Source: Homarus americanus (taxonomy: Eukaryota; Arthropoda; Malacostraca; Decapoda; Nephropidae). From it: a stretch of 64,000 nt of DNA. The stretch spans positions 12,078,282 to 12,142,281 of the forward strand of contig NW_024736071.1 in the NCBI RefSeq assembly GCF_018991925.1. The letters run 5' to 3'. This document shows, piece after piece, positions 38,206-51,800 of the stretch (its first letter is position 1; every line of letters begins with the position of its first letter). The position numbers were made by a program, and so were the translations under genes. The notes under the pieces were generated by a model. It was given only the letters and a program-made list of their open reading frames with translations, was not told where the DNA came from and ran no database searches.

Positions 38206-38491
38206 TACAATGTTTCTCGAGACGTTTTTCTCTTTTCCAATGTTTCCACCGGTATGAATAGCACCACCCAGATCCCAGACCAACAGTGACGTATTCAGAA
38301 GGTAAACAAAAGACCTTCAGATAAGAAAAGAAAACAAAAGGATAAAATAGAAAAACGGATATCTTAAAATCCATATCAGTCAGTCCTGTCTAATGAAAAT
38401 GACTATGGAAACAAAAGAATAACGGTGAAGCGAAGACGAATATGATGATAAAAAAAACCCACGAATGTATTTTAGTAAGTTAGACTATATA

Positions 38492-38544
<53 letters not shown>

Positions 38545-39135
38545 TTTATTTTGTTTTTATTTGTATATTATTCTTAGTCATTTTAGAAGATGCTGTTGAC
38601 GAAGTTTAGATGAGTGGGGAAGTAAATTTCAAGATAATTCGTTGTTTACTAAGCTGCTCTCTCTCTCTCGTTGGTATGCATGAACCTATTAATGAGTTAG
38701 TCACATTATCCACGATCGTATATTTACCAGTTATCATTAAAGCGGCTAAATAAGACTTATACTATTTAGACTTAACTAATCATAAGCCAGAATCCCTAAT
38801 TAGTATAATGAAATATTGCCAACCACGCAGTAAAGTGTCAATAACATTCATGAACATTAAAATACGGAGTGGAAGAGAAATGAACTGAATGTTTGTGAGT
38901 TACAGTAGAACAAATCTGTAATCTGTAGCCAGACCTTGAGCCTCACCACTAACATTAACAAGGTCTGTAATGGTGGTCATACTGTGCGTCGTAGCCAAGT
39001 AAAAATAACAACAGGGAATTTTTGGACATTATTATATCAATTTCAGTGTCACGTTTCATGGTTATCCTACACACACACACACAAGCACCACACATACACG
39101 CATACGTACATACACACACATACAGTATACACAAT

Positions 39136-39174
<39 letters not shown>

Positions 39175-39240
39175 GCCATCACTATCGCTCATACTAGACC
39201 TACACCCGCTGAGTTGAAAATGAAATCGTTCTCTTTTCTG
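38206..39240. other. Unique DNA with TG and CA microsatellites
   Basis: (TG)n lies at 38493-38541 and interrupted (CA)n at 39069-39169. No gene recognised. Confidence 0.65.
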
Positions 39241-40440
39241 TAAGACTGAGGTGTTTGTGAGACTGTGGTGTTTGTGAGACTACGGTGTTTGTGAGACTGT
39301 GGTGTTTGTGAGACTACGGTGTTTGTGAGACTGAGGTGTTTGTGAGACTGTGGTGTTTGTGAGACTACGGTGTTTGTGAGACTGCGGTGTTTGAGAGACT
39401 GCTGTGTTTGTGAGACTGTGGTGTTTGTGAGACCGTGGTGTTTGTGAAACTGTGATGTTGGTGAGACTGAGGTGTTTGTGAGACTGAGGTGTTTGTGAGA
39501 CTGTGGTTTTTGTGAGACTGTGGTGTTTGTGAAACTGAGGTGTTTGTGAAACTGAGGTGTTTGTGAGACTGTGGTTTTTGTGAGACTGGGGTTTTTGTGA
39601 GACTGTGGTGTTTGTGAGTCTGTGGTGTTTGTGAGACCGTGGTGTTTGTGAAACTGTGATGTTGGTGAGACTGAGGTGTTTGTGAGACTGAGGTGTTTGT
39701 GAGACGGTGGTGTTTGTGAGACTGTGGTTTTTGAGAGACTGTGGTGTCTGTGAGACTGTGATGTTTGTAAGACTGAGGTGTTTGTGAAACTGTGATGTTT
39801 GCAAGACTGAGGTGTTTGTGAGACTGTGGATTTTGTGAGACTGTGGTGTTTGTGAAACTGTGATGTTTGTATGACTGAGGTATTTGTGAGACTGTGGTGT
39901 TTGTGAGACTGTGGTGTTTGTGAGACTGTGATGTTTGTATGACTGAGGTGTTTGTGAGACTGTGGTGTTTGAGAGACTGTGGTGTTTGTGAGACTGTGTT
40001 TGTGAACTGAGGTGTTTGTGAGACTGTGGTGTTTGTGAGACTGTGGTGTTTGTGAGACCGTGGTGTTTGTGAAACTGTGATGTTGGTGAGACTGAGGTGT
40101 TTGTGAGACTGAGGTGTTTGTGAGACGGTGGTTTTTGTTAGACTGTGGTGTTTGTGAGACTGTGATGTTTCTAAGACTGAGGTGTTTGTGAAACTGTGAT
40201 GTTTGTAAGACTGAGGTGTTTGTGAGACTGTGGTTTTTGTGAGACTGTGGTATTTGTGAGACTGTGATGTTTGTAAGACTGAGGTGTTTGTGAAACTGTG
40301 ATGTTTGTAAGACTGAGGTGTTTGTGAGACTGAGGTGTTTGTGAGACTGTGGTGTTTGTGAGACCGCGGTGTTCGTGAGACTGTGGTCTTTGTGAGACTG
40401 AGGTGTTTGTGAGACTGCTGTTTGTGAGTCTGCTATTTGT
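39241..40440. repeat. 17-bp minisatellite, about 70 copies
   Basis: Unit GTGTTTGTGAGACTGTG with GAG, CGG and GATG variants. A larger repeat including AAACTGTGATGTTGGTGAG recurs at about 39.45, 39.65 and 40.08 kb, showing block duplication. Confidence 0.95.
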
Positions 40441-40803
40441 AAGGCCGCGGGGGTCTTCTCTATGTATGGTGTGTTAGCGGTGAGAGGGAGACAAACATAC
40501 CAGCTGACATGTCGGAGAATTGTACCTGTCAGCAGATGTTGTGGTCTGAACTATGATATTCACGCTGAACTGTTCATATTTTGCAGTTGTCAGAAGCAGC
40601 CAACGTGATGGTTAAATTGTTGTTAGAATCTGGCCCCAAAATGTAGGGAGGAAAATAAGAGTTATAGAAGTTGTTAATTGAGAACACCCACAGAACAAAG
40701 TTATAGAAATGGAGAGACAAGAAACACATAAGCAATATAAGCATTACTCAATCCAGCAGTTAATATTATAAGATTCACTACAGCACAACTACATCATCAC
40801 TAC

Positions 40804-40882
<79 letters not shown>

Positions 40883-42160
40883 TGAGTTCATGTTACTAAA
40901 TGTTTCACCATAATGTAATCCATTAATGATTCCTCACAGCAGACGGCCAGCACCTCACCCCAAGTACTGACCGCCAATCCTCGCAATTACTGACTTGTCA
41001 AACCTCATTTCGGCTTTGTCATTTATACGATAAAAATAAAATTCGAAGCAGTCGCAGTGAAGATGAAAGACACAAAACCTGCATGTGAAGTTATTCTTCT
41101 TAGTTATCTTCTTAAAAAAAATATTATAAGCGTTTTATCATCAGCTGGCAGGCAGGAGGAGGTGGACTGAAGGTCAACACGCATAAGCTCAAGTTATCAC
41201 TACAACATCAAAGTCTCATAACCTCCACCTTACCTGGAGAGTTTTAGTGGTTAAAGAATCTACGGAGTCATATATTCACATTTCACTACAGTAAGTTATA
41301 ACTGGCAAGCAAGGTGAATGTTTCTTTTACAAGAGAAAACTAATTCGTGTGAGAACTCCAGCGACGATCTAAATGACATTTCAAGACGGTGATGGAAGGA
41401 GAGATGTGAATTGGTGCTCAGTTACGAGTCATTAGAAAATGTGAAACAAAAGTCATTACTCGTAAAAACAATTCTGCTGGTTTCACATCCGGAATATTAA
41501 GGAACTGCGAGTCTTCCTTCGTCAGAAATTACACCGGTGTAATTTCGACGCGTATCGTAAAAAAAACAATGCCAGCACGAGCGCTCAACACGGCCCGGCG
41601 CATCCTTCCACCCAGCAGTGACTCTCATGGTAGCTACGCCACATGAACGTTCGCTTACCTTCTACCTTCACTGGTACTCTTCTATGCGAGATAACTGACG
41701 GTAACTAACGCCACACCTGTGTTAACGAGGTTGTGTGTAAATTTTCCTCTCGAGGCCTTCTAGTGTCGAGAGATCATGGCACACCAAGACTATTATGACG
41801 TGAGTTTACGACACAGTAAGGTCACTAATGATGTGGTGTGAGTCATTTCCTCTGGTGATGTGATCTCATGACACTAGGGGGTCCTTCCAGTGGCAGAAAC
41901 TCATGACACAGCCAGTCATATAAAGCCACAACAGAAACCCATAATCGATACAGGTTGTTTAGTTGTAACTTCACAACATAAACATCTGAACACTGGACAA
42001 AACACATTTATTTACGTTGGTGTTGTTGTTGTCAGGATACACACAATATGTTATAACTTGTTGTTCAAAAGCGTTCGGAAAAATTACTGTCACAGGACCA
42101 TGAAACTGGCGATTGTGTCATAATCAGTGATAGGACAGGACTAACGCCAACCTGTTACTG
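40441..42160. other. Unique DNA of segment D
   Basis: (AT)n lies at 40808-40875. No coding signal. 41.6-41.75 kb matches 17.94-18.03 kb. Confidence 0.55.
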
Positions 42161-42975
42161 TTTATCATCAACGCCAACAAGTCATTGTTATGTTATCATC
42201 AACGCCAACTTGTTATTGTTATGTTATCATCAACGCCAACTTGTTATTGTTATGTTATCATCAACGCCAACTTGTTATTGTTATGTTATCATCAACGCCA
42301 ACTTGTTATTGTTATGTTATCATCAACGCCAACCTGTTACTGTTTATCATCAACGCCAACAAGTCATTGTTATGTTATCATCAACGCCAACTTGTTATTG
42401 TTATGTTATCATCAACGCCAACTTGTTATTGTTATGTTATCATCAACGCCAACTTGTTATTGTTATGTTATCATCAACGCCAACTTGTTATTATGTTATC
42501 ATCAACGCCAACTTGTTATTATGTTATCATCAACGCCAACTTGTTATTGTTATGTTATCATCAACGCCAACTTGTTATTGTTATGTTATCATCAACGCCA
42601 ACTTGTTATTGTTATGTTATCATCAACGCCAACTTGTTATTGTTATGTTATCATCAACGCCAACTTGTTATTGTTATGTTATCATCAACGCCAACTTGTT
42701 ACTGTTATGTTATCATCAACGCCAACTTGTTACTGTTATGTTATCATCAACGCCAACTTGTTACTGTTATGTTATCATCAACGCCAACTTGTTATTGTTA
42801 TGTTATCATCAACGCCAACTTGTTACTGTTATGTTATCATCAACGCCAACTTGTTACTGTTATGTTATCATCAACGCCAACTTGTTATTGTTATGTTATC
42901 ATCAACGCCAACTTGTTATTGTTATGTTATCATCAACGCCAACCAGTCCTACTTATTATCAACGCCAAATGGACC
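42161..42975. repeat. 29-bp minisatellite, about 28 copies, private to segment D
   Basis: Core TTATCATCAACGCCAACTTG plus TTATTGTTATG. The seed, GGACTAACGCCAACCTGTTA, continues from the segment landmark whose B counterpart (GGACTAATGCCATGTGTTAT) is single-copy. Confidence 0.95.
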
Positions 42976-43664
42976 CATATTATGATACAATGAAAATGTC
43001 CCAACGGTTCAGTAAAGGCTCAGGTGATATTTACCAGAATGTCGGACAATTAATCTCCACAGGCATTGACCATACATTCAAATATAAGAAGAATTCAGGT
43101 TGACATTTACCTTAGGCCTGAGACAAGAAAAACTTACGAGTATTTGGTCCAGGAAAAAAGAGTAAGATTACCTGGATATTCGCCTCCCAGCTTATTTCAC
43201 TTTAAAATTAACGAAACTAACTCTACCTGTGGTGTTTAGGTTAGGTTATATTAGGATAGGATAGGATAGGATAGGATAGGATAGGATACGATAGGTTAGG
43301 TTGGGTGAGGATAGGTTGGGTGAGGTTAGGTGAGGCAACGTTGGGTTAGGTTAAGTTCGGTGAGGTTAAGTTATATTAAGATAGGATAGATTAGGTTAGG
43401 CAAGGTCAGGTTAGATTACATTAGGTTAGTCTAGGTCAGGTTAAGTTAATGACATTATTATCCTCAATCTTAAGGTAAAACATTCCAGAGGGGAAGGGGA
43501 GGTGAATTCTCCGGTGATCTCAAAAATGTTTAAATAACATTCAGAGTAATGTTATCTTACACTATAATCCAGAGTGACGTGAGAGACACACACGAACAAC
43601 ATAGATGCTTCTAAGGGTTCGAGCCCACATCGTTTATCTGACAAGGGAGGGAGTTATCATGTGA

Positions 43665-43697
<33 letters not shown>

Positions 43698-44070
43698 GAC
43701 GTAGGGGGTAGGTCGGGTGGGGCTCAAATCCTGTTAGGGTATCAGTGTTGTTTTTTAATACCTGTTCTTGATTGGGGGGTTAAGACTGAGAAAAAAAATG
43801 TTTGACCGGGTAATTCAAGCAGATTATAATGATTAGGGAAGATTTTTTTAGTGTAAATCCTCCCCAATCAGGATAAACATCACTTACACAGTCAGATAAC
43901 TCAACAACTTTGTGTCATCATCAACAGCCGCCATCACCATCCTTCAATAACACTGTTCATTCTATTACATCATAAATTTTTGTTTGATTGTTGGAGAAGT
44001 TTGAGGTAAATAACTTAATTATTTAAATAAATACAAAATGCAAAATATTTCAGTATTCCACAACGACTAT

Positions 44071-44102
<32 letters not shown>

Positions 44103-44330
44103 GGGTAAACAGGTACAACGAGAAAGCAGTGCTCAAGTATATATATATATAAACCTCCAAACAATACAGTATAGATATTAAGCCTCTAAGACATGCACAT
44201 AATAATAGTGTAATACCACTCAATACACAATAAAATTATCATCGTGTAAAACATGCAGAAAATACCTTAAATTTAGTAAATACACGGTGGAGTATTAAGG
44301 CCTAAAACACATGCAGAAAAGACATTAAAA
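42976..44330. other. Unique DNA of segment D with TTAGG-like and simple repeats
   Basis: A GGATA/AGGTTAGG tract lies at 43236-43450, (CT)n at 43668-43695 and (GT)n at 44079-44102. The TCCTCCCCAATCAGGATAAA landmark is at 43.86 kb. Confidence 0.65.
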
Positions 44331-44551
44331 TAAAAGCCTGGACGACCTTCAGCTTGGAGTAGTAAACTAAAAGCCTGGACGACCTTCAGCTTGGGGTCGT
44401 ACACTAAAAGCCTGGACGACCTTCAGCTTGGGGTCGTAAACTAAAAGCCTGGACGACCTTCAGCTTGGGGTCGTAAACTAAAAGCCTGGACGACCTTCAG
44501 CTTGGGGTCGTAAACTAAAAGCCTGGACGACCTTCAGCTTGGGGTCGTAAA
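44331..44551. repeat. 37-bp minisatellite, 6 near-identical copies
   Basis: Core AAAGCCTGGACGACCTTCAG then CTTGGGGTCGTAAACT. Only one or two bases differ among units, so the expansion is recent. Confidence 0.95.
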
Positions 44552-45388
44552 TGGACTGAAGAAACAGTTTCAGGTTTCCCAGCCATGTTTTTTATCGTTC
44601 TTGTGCAACTGTAGTTTTAACTCGTTGAATTATGAACTTATTAATACAACAAAACTACAACAACAGGGCGATTTTTTTTTAGTCGTGATGAAGGTTAAAT
44701 GAAGGACAAGATTGGAGTATAATCATTCTACTTTGAAATTTCTTGCTAACGAAGACAAATCATGGCAGGCGTTTTTAAAGGTAATTCAATATTATAATAA
44801 AAACTAAAACATTCTATTAATTTCTAATGACTCTCAGGTGGATATGTTCGGCAAACCTTTCCCAGTTGTTGTTCTGTTTGTGATAATTTGTTTCTCATCA
44901 ACAGTCGTATACAGAGAGACAATGTATCTATTTACAATAAGTTTATTACTATTTCTTGCAATTTACCTAAACACCAAACTTTAGGGGGCCGACAAGTCTT
45001 CCCATTTCGCTAACAAAAATCTTCCGCGACTTATTAATAAACAAAACATCTCATCAACTTACCTCCAAAAAATATGAATAAATTCGAAAGAAATATGTAC
45101 ATTGCACTTGTATATTGCTCAGCATATCATTGAGTACTAACCAGTACAACAATTTATATATTATTTTAGCAAGTCAGTAAAACTTTACCATTTCTCTGGT
45201 TACTACTTCAGTAATTAATCTATTAAGAATTCTATATCTAATTCCCTCATTAATCGACTCGTCATTTTCTTCACCGCCCCACTTAGTCAACACCTCAGTA
45301 GTGACCCACAAATAGCGGTAATTCACCAATAACCTGAACAATTAACTCAGGACATAGGTCCAACCCTCGGGGCATGCACTCGACTTAC
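44552..45388. other. Putative intron of copy D
   Basis: AT-rich. No second exon was recognised between the donor at 45388 and the minisatellite. Confidence 0.45.
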
Positions 45389-45478
45389 TTCTCTCTCTGC
45401 CTTCAGTTGCTCCCTGCGGCGCTGCATCTCCGAGCGGGCGCGAGAGTGTCTCATGAAGTTGCCCAGAACTCCCGCCAT
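45389..45478 (-). CDS. First coding exon, copy D of a tandem triplet; protein not recognised
   Basis: This is the third 90-bp minus-strand exon of the set. Its 30 residues begin MAGVLGNFMRHSRARSEM and end QRRREQLKAERE, with GAA|GTAAGT at the 3' edge in phase 0. His7 of the other copies is Asn here. The start context CAAGATGGCGGG is identical to copy A. The Arg residues at 10, 13, 15 and 20-22 are invariant in all three copies, as is the KAERE end. Upstream lie five perfect CCAAT boxes and then a conserved block of about 110 bp. The protein family is not recognised. Because start, length and splice phase are the same in all copies, each could join the same downstream exon or its own duplicated one. 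The sequence shown does not decide between these. Confidence 0.73.
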
Positions 45479-45482
45479 CTTG
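45471..45482 (-). promoter_or_regulatory. TISU-like translation start element, copy D
   Basis: The minus strand reads CAAGATGGCGGG, identical to copy A (11 of 12 to the consensus). It overlaps the start codon at 45476-45478. Confidence 0.55.
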
Positions 45483-45514
45483 ACGACTTTTAGTATACAC
45501 CCGCCAAAAAGCTA

Positions 45515-45830
45515 AATATAATTTTTATTGGTTCAGACTTCCAAGCCCGCGGAAGTCTATTCTTATTGATTAAAGACCCCTGGGCCGGCAGAGGCCTCTT
45601 CTGATTAGTTCATAAACTTGATCACAAAGTAGATCTTGGGAGACCGTGACAGAAATAAACACTCGCGGAACTCTCCTCTTATTGGTGCGCAGAAATGATG
45701 GCCGGGGAAAACTTTTTTCTATTGGTGTACACACTTATTACACGCCCGCAGAAACCCCTTCCTATTGGCTCACAGATTTCCGACCGCGTGAAAACTCTTC
45801 TTATTGGTTTCAACTATTTGTTTACTCACT
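45515..45830 (-). promoter_or_regulatory. CCAAT-box array, copy D
   Basis: Perfect ATTGG cores lie at 45527, 45681, 45721, 45764 and 45803 on the plus strand. At least two decayed ones lie between (CTTATTGATTAA, CTGATTAGTTCA). Spacings of 40, 43 and 39 bp between the last four match the period seen in copy A. GC-rich patches such as AAGCCCGCGGAAG separate the boxes. Confidence 0.57.
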
Positions 45831-45944
45831 GATATTTCTCTTTAACTGTTCATAAATGTCTTTTATGAACAAAGAAAAGTGATAATCGCTTTACTAGAAC
45901 ATTTCGTCACGGTGCTGCACAAACTCTTAATGTTCTTGCCATGT

Positions 45945-46057
45945 CTGTGTTTTGCTTCACTCTTGTTGGTTGAGAGACGACGAGCAGGTGATGTGAACGA
46001 GGAGAAGGGCAGTAGTGGTGAAGTGAGGCGGAGATAAGTCAACTATGCCGCCTGTTT
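45945..46057 (-). promoter_or_regulatory. Conserved block upstream of CCAAT array, copy D
   Basis: This is the homologue of 21269-21375 and 29383-29494, carrying TTGCTTCACTCTTGTTGGTT, GAGGAGAAGGGCAG and GATAAGTCAACTATG. The identical A/D block begins about 60 bp further upstream at 46116. Confidence 0.45.
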
Positions 46058-46115
46058 CACGCATCACTTGTACGGTTTCCTCCTCGCTTTTACACGACAC
46101 AATTAATTCTTGTTG

Positions 46116-46507
46116 TTTACTCCACAGTTGATCATGTACTGTACGTGTTCATAGTAGCACCTGTTCACTGTTTGTTACGACAGAACATCTACAACAACTA
46201 CTTGTACTAACACTTGTACTGGTGTATCACGAGACATTCACTCACAGCTGCGTATACTAGGCACTTCTTATTGCTAATGCTAAGGTACTGATACGGATAA
46301 TGTGTTTCAATCCTGGAAACAAATAAAACAATAAATGCTTACAGTAAGATCTTCACAAACTGGTAAACAGACGACGGCCAAGCCAGGGTAACATGACCTG
46401 TATCTTAAGGTAAACTACGACCATTAGTTACCTTCCTATTACGACAAGACGCAGGTACTGTTTATACGACTTAACACGGTGATGATATTCTGCTGGCAAC
46501 TTTAGAC
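46116..46507. repeat. 392-bp block identical to 21391-21782
   Basis: This is the second member of the identical pair. To the right the sequences separate at once (GCTTACATT here, TTAACACTA in copy A). Confidence 0.85.
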
Positions 46508-47069
46508 GCTTACATTATGTATGTAAGAAACAACACGGTTTTTATAGGTATACTGTACCGTGTGAGAAGAATCTATTATTTAAATCGGTAACCAAACCAA
46601 AAATACCTGACAAGCTCTTCCACCCTCCATCCTGCGCGACACTATCAACACCGCCGAGTAATTTTCGTCATCAATTTTTTATTCCTTATAAACTTAACCT
46701 GGCAACCCCTGAAAGTGATTCGCATTGTTGTTGATGATATTTCCGTTTTAAAGGCCCTCAATTGTGCCAAACATTCACATTCATTAAATCATTCAACTGA
46801 CAACTGCGCGACGTAAACAACTTGAAGCTTATAACCTTTAAGATGCTTCACACAGTTGACGGAATTGTATTGGCAAGTCCACTTGAGTTAGCGAGGTCTG
46901 GGCACTGAGGAGCTCAGTGGTCAGCCTTATACACAGCTGAACATTCGTGTGTGGTGACATCCTTAATAACTCATATCATTGTATCGTAGCTGGATGATCG
47001 TCATACTCGATTCCGAGCGACAGCAAAGTAGTAGTAGAAGTGGTGGTGGTTAGTAGCAGTTAGTAGTAG
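46508..47069. other. Unique DNA
   Basis: No gene recognised. Confidence 0.5.
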
Positions 47070-47410
47070 TGTGTGGTCAGCATGCTCGCCTCGCAAGCGA
47101 GTGAACCCGGATTCGATCCCCGGGCAGGGATAAATTATGGGCATGTTTCTTCAGCCGACGCCATTTGCCTCTGTCTACCCAGCAGTAATTGCGAACCTGG
47201 ATGTTAATCGATTTGCGGATCGTGTTCTGGGGTAATGGTTAACCAGTGCAGTTGGCGAGTTGTCCGGTCTTCTCGGAATAATCCTTGACACTTGGTCATA
47301 TAACTCACTAACTTGAGGTGTGGTTGCTATGTTGACGTCAGCTTCTACACTTTAAACAAATTCATGCCTCAGTGACCCTAGGGCCGGCCATCCTCGTACA
47401 CGAGGGGCAA
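47070..47410 (+). mobile_element. tRNA-derived SINE, family 1, copy 2 (5'-truncated)
   Basis: It has the same body as 13869-14231 in the opposite orientation. It starts inside the tRNA-like head at GTGTGGTCAGCATGCTCGCC. The anticodon loop is CTCGCAA (central CGC) and the B-box is GGATTCGATCC. The missing 5' end is replaced by a TAGTAG/GGTGGT-rich stretch. Many body substitutions separate the two copies, so neither insertion looks very recent. Confidence 0.75.
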
Positions 47411-48889
47411 TCATTATTTTATGTGTGTGTGTCTTGAGTGAAAATGTTGTGAACGCAAAATGATTCACACACGAGTCCGTACACAAATATAGACCAAGAA
47501 GACTCAGATGTTACTTAAACGCACAAGAAAATATCCCTACAATGAATCAAGACATATTGACAACACAAGTAAGCAGCAGCAACAGAACAAAGGAGGAGGA
47601 GGAGGAGGAGGGAAAGTTATTGGGGTGAAGATGGAACACTTGTCATCATCTTAAAATCAGGTTTACTTGACCCCTCAAAAAATACTGACCTCCCATTAAA
47701 AAGTTTCGTCTGTAACTGATGGATTTCTAAAGAGATGAAAATAAATGAGTCCTTTTATAGACACATTGAAATACACCCAAGCATGTTAAGATACGCCGCC
47801 TCATGAACCAACACAACCTCTCCACCAGCAATAATCTCTAGGGTGCAGCGCCAACATAATTTCCTCCTTACTTATGAGTCCTACGGATGTGGTGCTTATC
47901 TGTTATTACATTATTTCCTATGGTATTATCTCCTCCTATCTCCTAACACCCTAACCCTACCACCACCAGACAACCTCAGCACTGCAGTAAGCTTATTTCT
48001 CTTGTCGCTTTTCTTATCTCTTCGTTTCTCTTATTTTTTCGCTTCTTTTATTTCTTTTATTTTATTCCTTCATTTATAATATTTTTTCGTTGATCTTGTT
48101 CCTCCGTTATTCCTCCTGTCTCTCACACTGTTTCAACATTCTATAATCACCCAAGTAACAGATTTAACATACTCCTTCTATTATAATTAATATAAAAAAC
48201 ATGTTCTAATTAATTTTGTAACACCTGGCGCCTTCCTTATTAAAAACAAAGTAACATTCACATTCAAAAAAAAATTATTACCACAGAAATCTTCAATCAC
48301 GAAACACAAACGAAAACATGACAACACAACACGACAGGCAACGCAGTGTAGTGTATGTTGATGTATTGAAATTTATCACCATGACTGAACTGATATACTG
48401 TACCTTCCCTCCACACACCCTCTTCCGCCCTTCTTTCCTCCCATCCTCCGCCTCTTCCGTCGACCCATCTCTTTACCCTTCGCCACTTCCGTCCATCCTT
48501 CCGTCTATACCGTCCACCCTTCCCTTATCTTCCGTTTCTTCCTCCTCATCCTGCGCCTCTCCCTCGTCCTCCCCGTCTTCCTCATCCTCCACCATTTCCT
48601 CCAGCCTCCCCCTCATCCTCCTCCTACCTTCTCCCCCTCATCCTCCTACCTACCCCTCTTCTTCATCCTACCTTCCCCTCTTCCTCTTCCTCTCTTCTTC
48701 ATCCTACCTCCCCGTCATCCTCCGCCTCTTCTTCTTCCTCATGCACTGTTGACTCTCTCCATCTCGCCTCTGTCTTTCACCTGTTATTGATGTTATCTCT
48801 CCCCCACCTTTATCTCCTCTCCTCCAAATTCCCGATCCTGTCACTCCTGTCTGTTTAAACACTGTCCTTTCCACCAATCTGCCAATGCT
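47411..48889. other. Unique and pyrimidine-rich DNA
   Basis: (GGA)n lies at 47593-47611. CT/CCT-rich sequence at 48400-48750 gives a Ser/Pro frame that is not gene-like. Confidence 0.6.
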
Positions 48890-51800
48890 GTTTCTTTTAA
48901 CGTCATTCTCAGCATCTCCCTGTCGGTTTTAACGTCATTCTCAGCATCACCCAACGTCATTCTGAGCACCACCCTGTCTCTTTTGACGTCCATCCCAACA
49001 CCACCCTGTCTCTTTTGTCGTAGTTCTCAACACTACCCTGTCTCTTTTAGCGAATTTCTCAGCACCAGCCGGTCCCTTTAACGTTATTCTCAGCATCACC
49101 CTGTCTCTTTTAGCGAATTTCTCAGCACCACCCTGTCTCTTTTGGCGTAGTTCTCAACACTACCCTGTCTCTTTTAGCGAATTTCTCAGCACAAGCCTGT
49201 CCCTTTAACGTTATTCTCAGCATCACTCTGTATCTTTTAACGTCATTCTCAGCATCACTCTGTATCTTTTAACGTCATTCTCAGCATCACACTGTCTCTT
49301 TTATGCCCTTCTCAGTATCACCCTGTCTCACCTTAACGTCATTCTAAGAATCACCCTGGCTCTTTTAGCGTCATTCTCAAACAACACCCAGTCTCTTTTA
49401 ACATCATTCTCAACTTCACCCTGTAGCTTTTAAGGTTATTCCTAGCACCACACTGTCTCTCTTAACGACATTCTCAGCATAACCCTGTCTCTTATAACGA
49501 CATTCTCATTATCAGTCTGTCCCTTTTAACGTCATTCTCAGCATCACCCTGTCTCTTTTAACGTCATTCTCAGCATCACCCTGTCTCTATTAACGTCATT
49601 CTCAGCACCACCCTGTCTCTTTTAACATCATTCTCAGCATCACCCTGTCTCTTTTAACATCATTCTCAGCATCACCCTGTCTCTTTTAACATCATTCTCA
49701 GCATCACCCTGTCTCTTTTAACGTCATTCTCAGTATCACCCTGTCTCTTTTAACGTCATTCTCAGCATCACCCTGTCCCTTTTAACGTCATTCTCAGCAC
49801 CACCCTGTCTCTTTTAACATCATTCTCAGCTTCACCCTGTCGCTTTTAAGGTTATTCTCATTATCAGTCTGTCCCTTTTAACGTCATTCTCAGCACCACC
49901 CTGTCTCTTTTAACATCATTCTCAGCATAACCCTGTCTCTTATAACGTCATTCTCATTATCAGTCTGTCCCTTTTAACGTCATTCTCAGCATCACTCTCT
50001 CTCTCTTAACGTCATTCTCAGCATCACCCTGTCTCTTTTAACGTCATTCTCAGCATCACCCTGTCTCTTTTAACGTCATTCTCAGTATCACCCTGTCTCT
50101 TTTAACGTCATTCTCAGCATCACCCTGTCTCTTTTAAGGTTATTCCTAGCAACACACTGTCCAGTTTAACGTCATTCTAAGCATCACCCTGTCTCTTTTA
50201 ATGCCATTCTCATTATCAGTCTGTCCCTTTTAACGTCATTCTCAGCATCACCCTGTCTCTATTAACGTCATTCTCAGCACCACCCTGTCTCTTTTAACAT
50301 CATTCTCAGCATCACCCTGTCTCTTTTAACGTCATTCTCATCATCAACCTGTCTCTCTCAACGTCATTCTCAGCATCACCCTGTCTCTTTTAACATCATT
50401 CTCAGCTTCACCCTGTCGCTTTTAAGGTTATTCCTAGCAACACACTGTCTTGTTTAACGTCATTCTCAGCATCACCGTGTCTCTTTTAACATCATTCTCA
50501 GCACCACCCTGTCTCTTTTAACATCATTCACAGCATCACCCTGTCTCTTTTAACGTCATTCTCAGCATCACCCTGTCTCTTTTAACGTCATTCTTAGCAT
50601 CACCCTGTCTCTTTTAACATCATTCTCAGCATCACCCTGTCCCTTTTAACGTCATTCTCAGCAACACCCTGTCTCTTTTAACATCATTCTCAGCTTCACC
50701 CTGTCGCTTTTAAGGTTATTCCTAGCAACACACTGTCTCTCTTAACGCCATTCCCAGCATAACCCTGTCTCTTATAACGTCATTCTCAGCATCACCCTGT
50801 CTCTTTTAACGTCATTCTCAGCATCACCCTCTCTCTCTTAACGCCATTCTCAGCATAACCCTGTCTCTTATAACGTCATTCTCAGCATAACCCTGTCTCT
50901 TATAACGTCATTCTCATTATCAGTCTGTCCCTTTTAACGTCATTCTCAGCATCACCCTGTCCCTTTTAACGTCATTCTCAGCATCACCCTGTCCCTTTTA
51001 ACGTCATTCTCAGCATCACCCTGTCTCTATTAACATCATTCTCAGCTTCGCCCTGTCTCTTTTAACATCATTCTCAGCATCACCCTGTCTCTATTAACGT
51101 CATTCTCAGCATCACCCTGTCTCTTTTAACATCATTCTCAGCATCACCCTGTCTCTTTTAACGTCATTCTCAGCATCACCCTGTCTCTTTAACGTCATTC
51201 TTAACATCACCCTGTCTCTATTAAAGTCATTCTCAGCATCGCCCTGTCTCTATTAAAGTCATTCTCAGCATCACCCGGTCTCTTTTTACGTCATTCTCAG
51301 CATCGCCCTGTCTCTATTAAAGTCATTCTTAGCATCACCCTGTCTCTATTAACATCATTCTTAACATCACCCTGTCTCTATTAAAGTCATTCTCAGCATC
51401 GCCCTGTCTCTATTAAAGTCATTCTCAGCATCACCCTGTCTCTTTTAACGTCATTCTCAGCATCACCCTGTCTCTTTTAACGTCATTCTCAGTATCACCC
51501 TGTCTCTTTTAACGTCATTCTCAGTATCACCCCTGTCTCTCTCTCTCAACGTCATTCTCAGCATCACCCCGTTCTTTAACGTCATTCTCAGTATCACCCT
51601 GTCTCTTTAACGTCATTCTCACATCACCCTGTCTCTTTAACGTCATTCTCAAGATCATGCTGTCCTTTAACGTCATTCTCATCAATAACCTGTCTCTCAA
51701 CGTCATTCTCAGCATCACCCTGTCTCTTTTTTAATGCCGTTATCAGCATCAACCTGTCTCTTTTAACGTCATTCTCAAGATCACGCTGTCTCTTTTAACG

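Larger units (their letters stand above)
40734..46507 (-). repeat. Segmental duplication copy D
   Basis: Landmarks: CATTACTCAATCCAGCAGTT (40.73 kb); CTTCTACCTTCACTGGTACT-like sequence (41.66 kb, matching 17.98 kb); ATAATCAGTGATAGGACAGG (42.12 kb); TCCTCCCCAATCAGGATAAA (43.86 kb); and the exon/promoter module (45.39-46.06 kb). It ends with the block at 46116-46507 that is identical to 21391-21782. Confidence 0.65.

Noticed and set aside
37412..38374. Minus-strand 320-codon Ser/Phe/His frame
   Set aside because: It follows the 27-bp minisatellite. Other frames on both strands are also open, and unit changes show no codon-position bias by eye.
42185..43103. Three plus-strand frames of about 266-297 codons
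   Set aside because: The 29-bp repeat cycles through all three frames, so each frame shows the same peptide motifs in turn. This is typical of a non-coding array.
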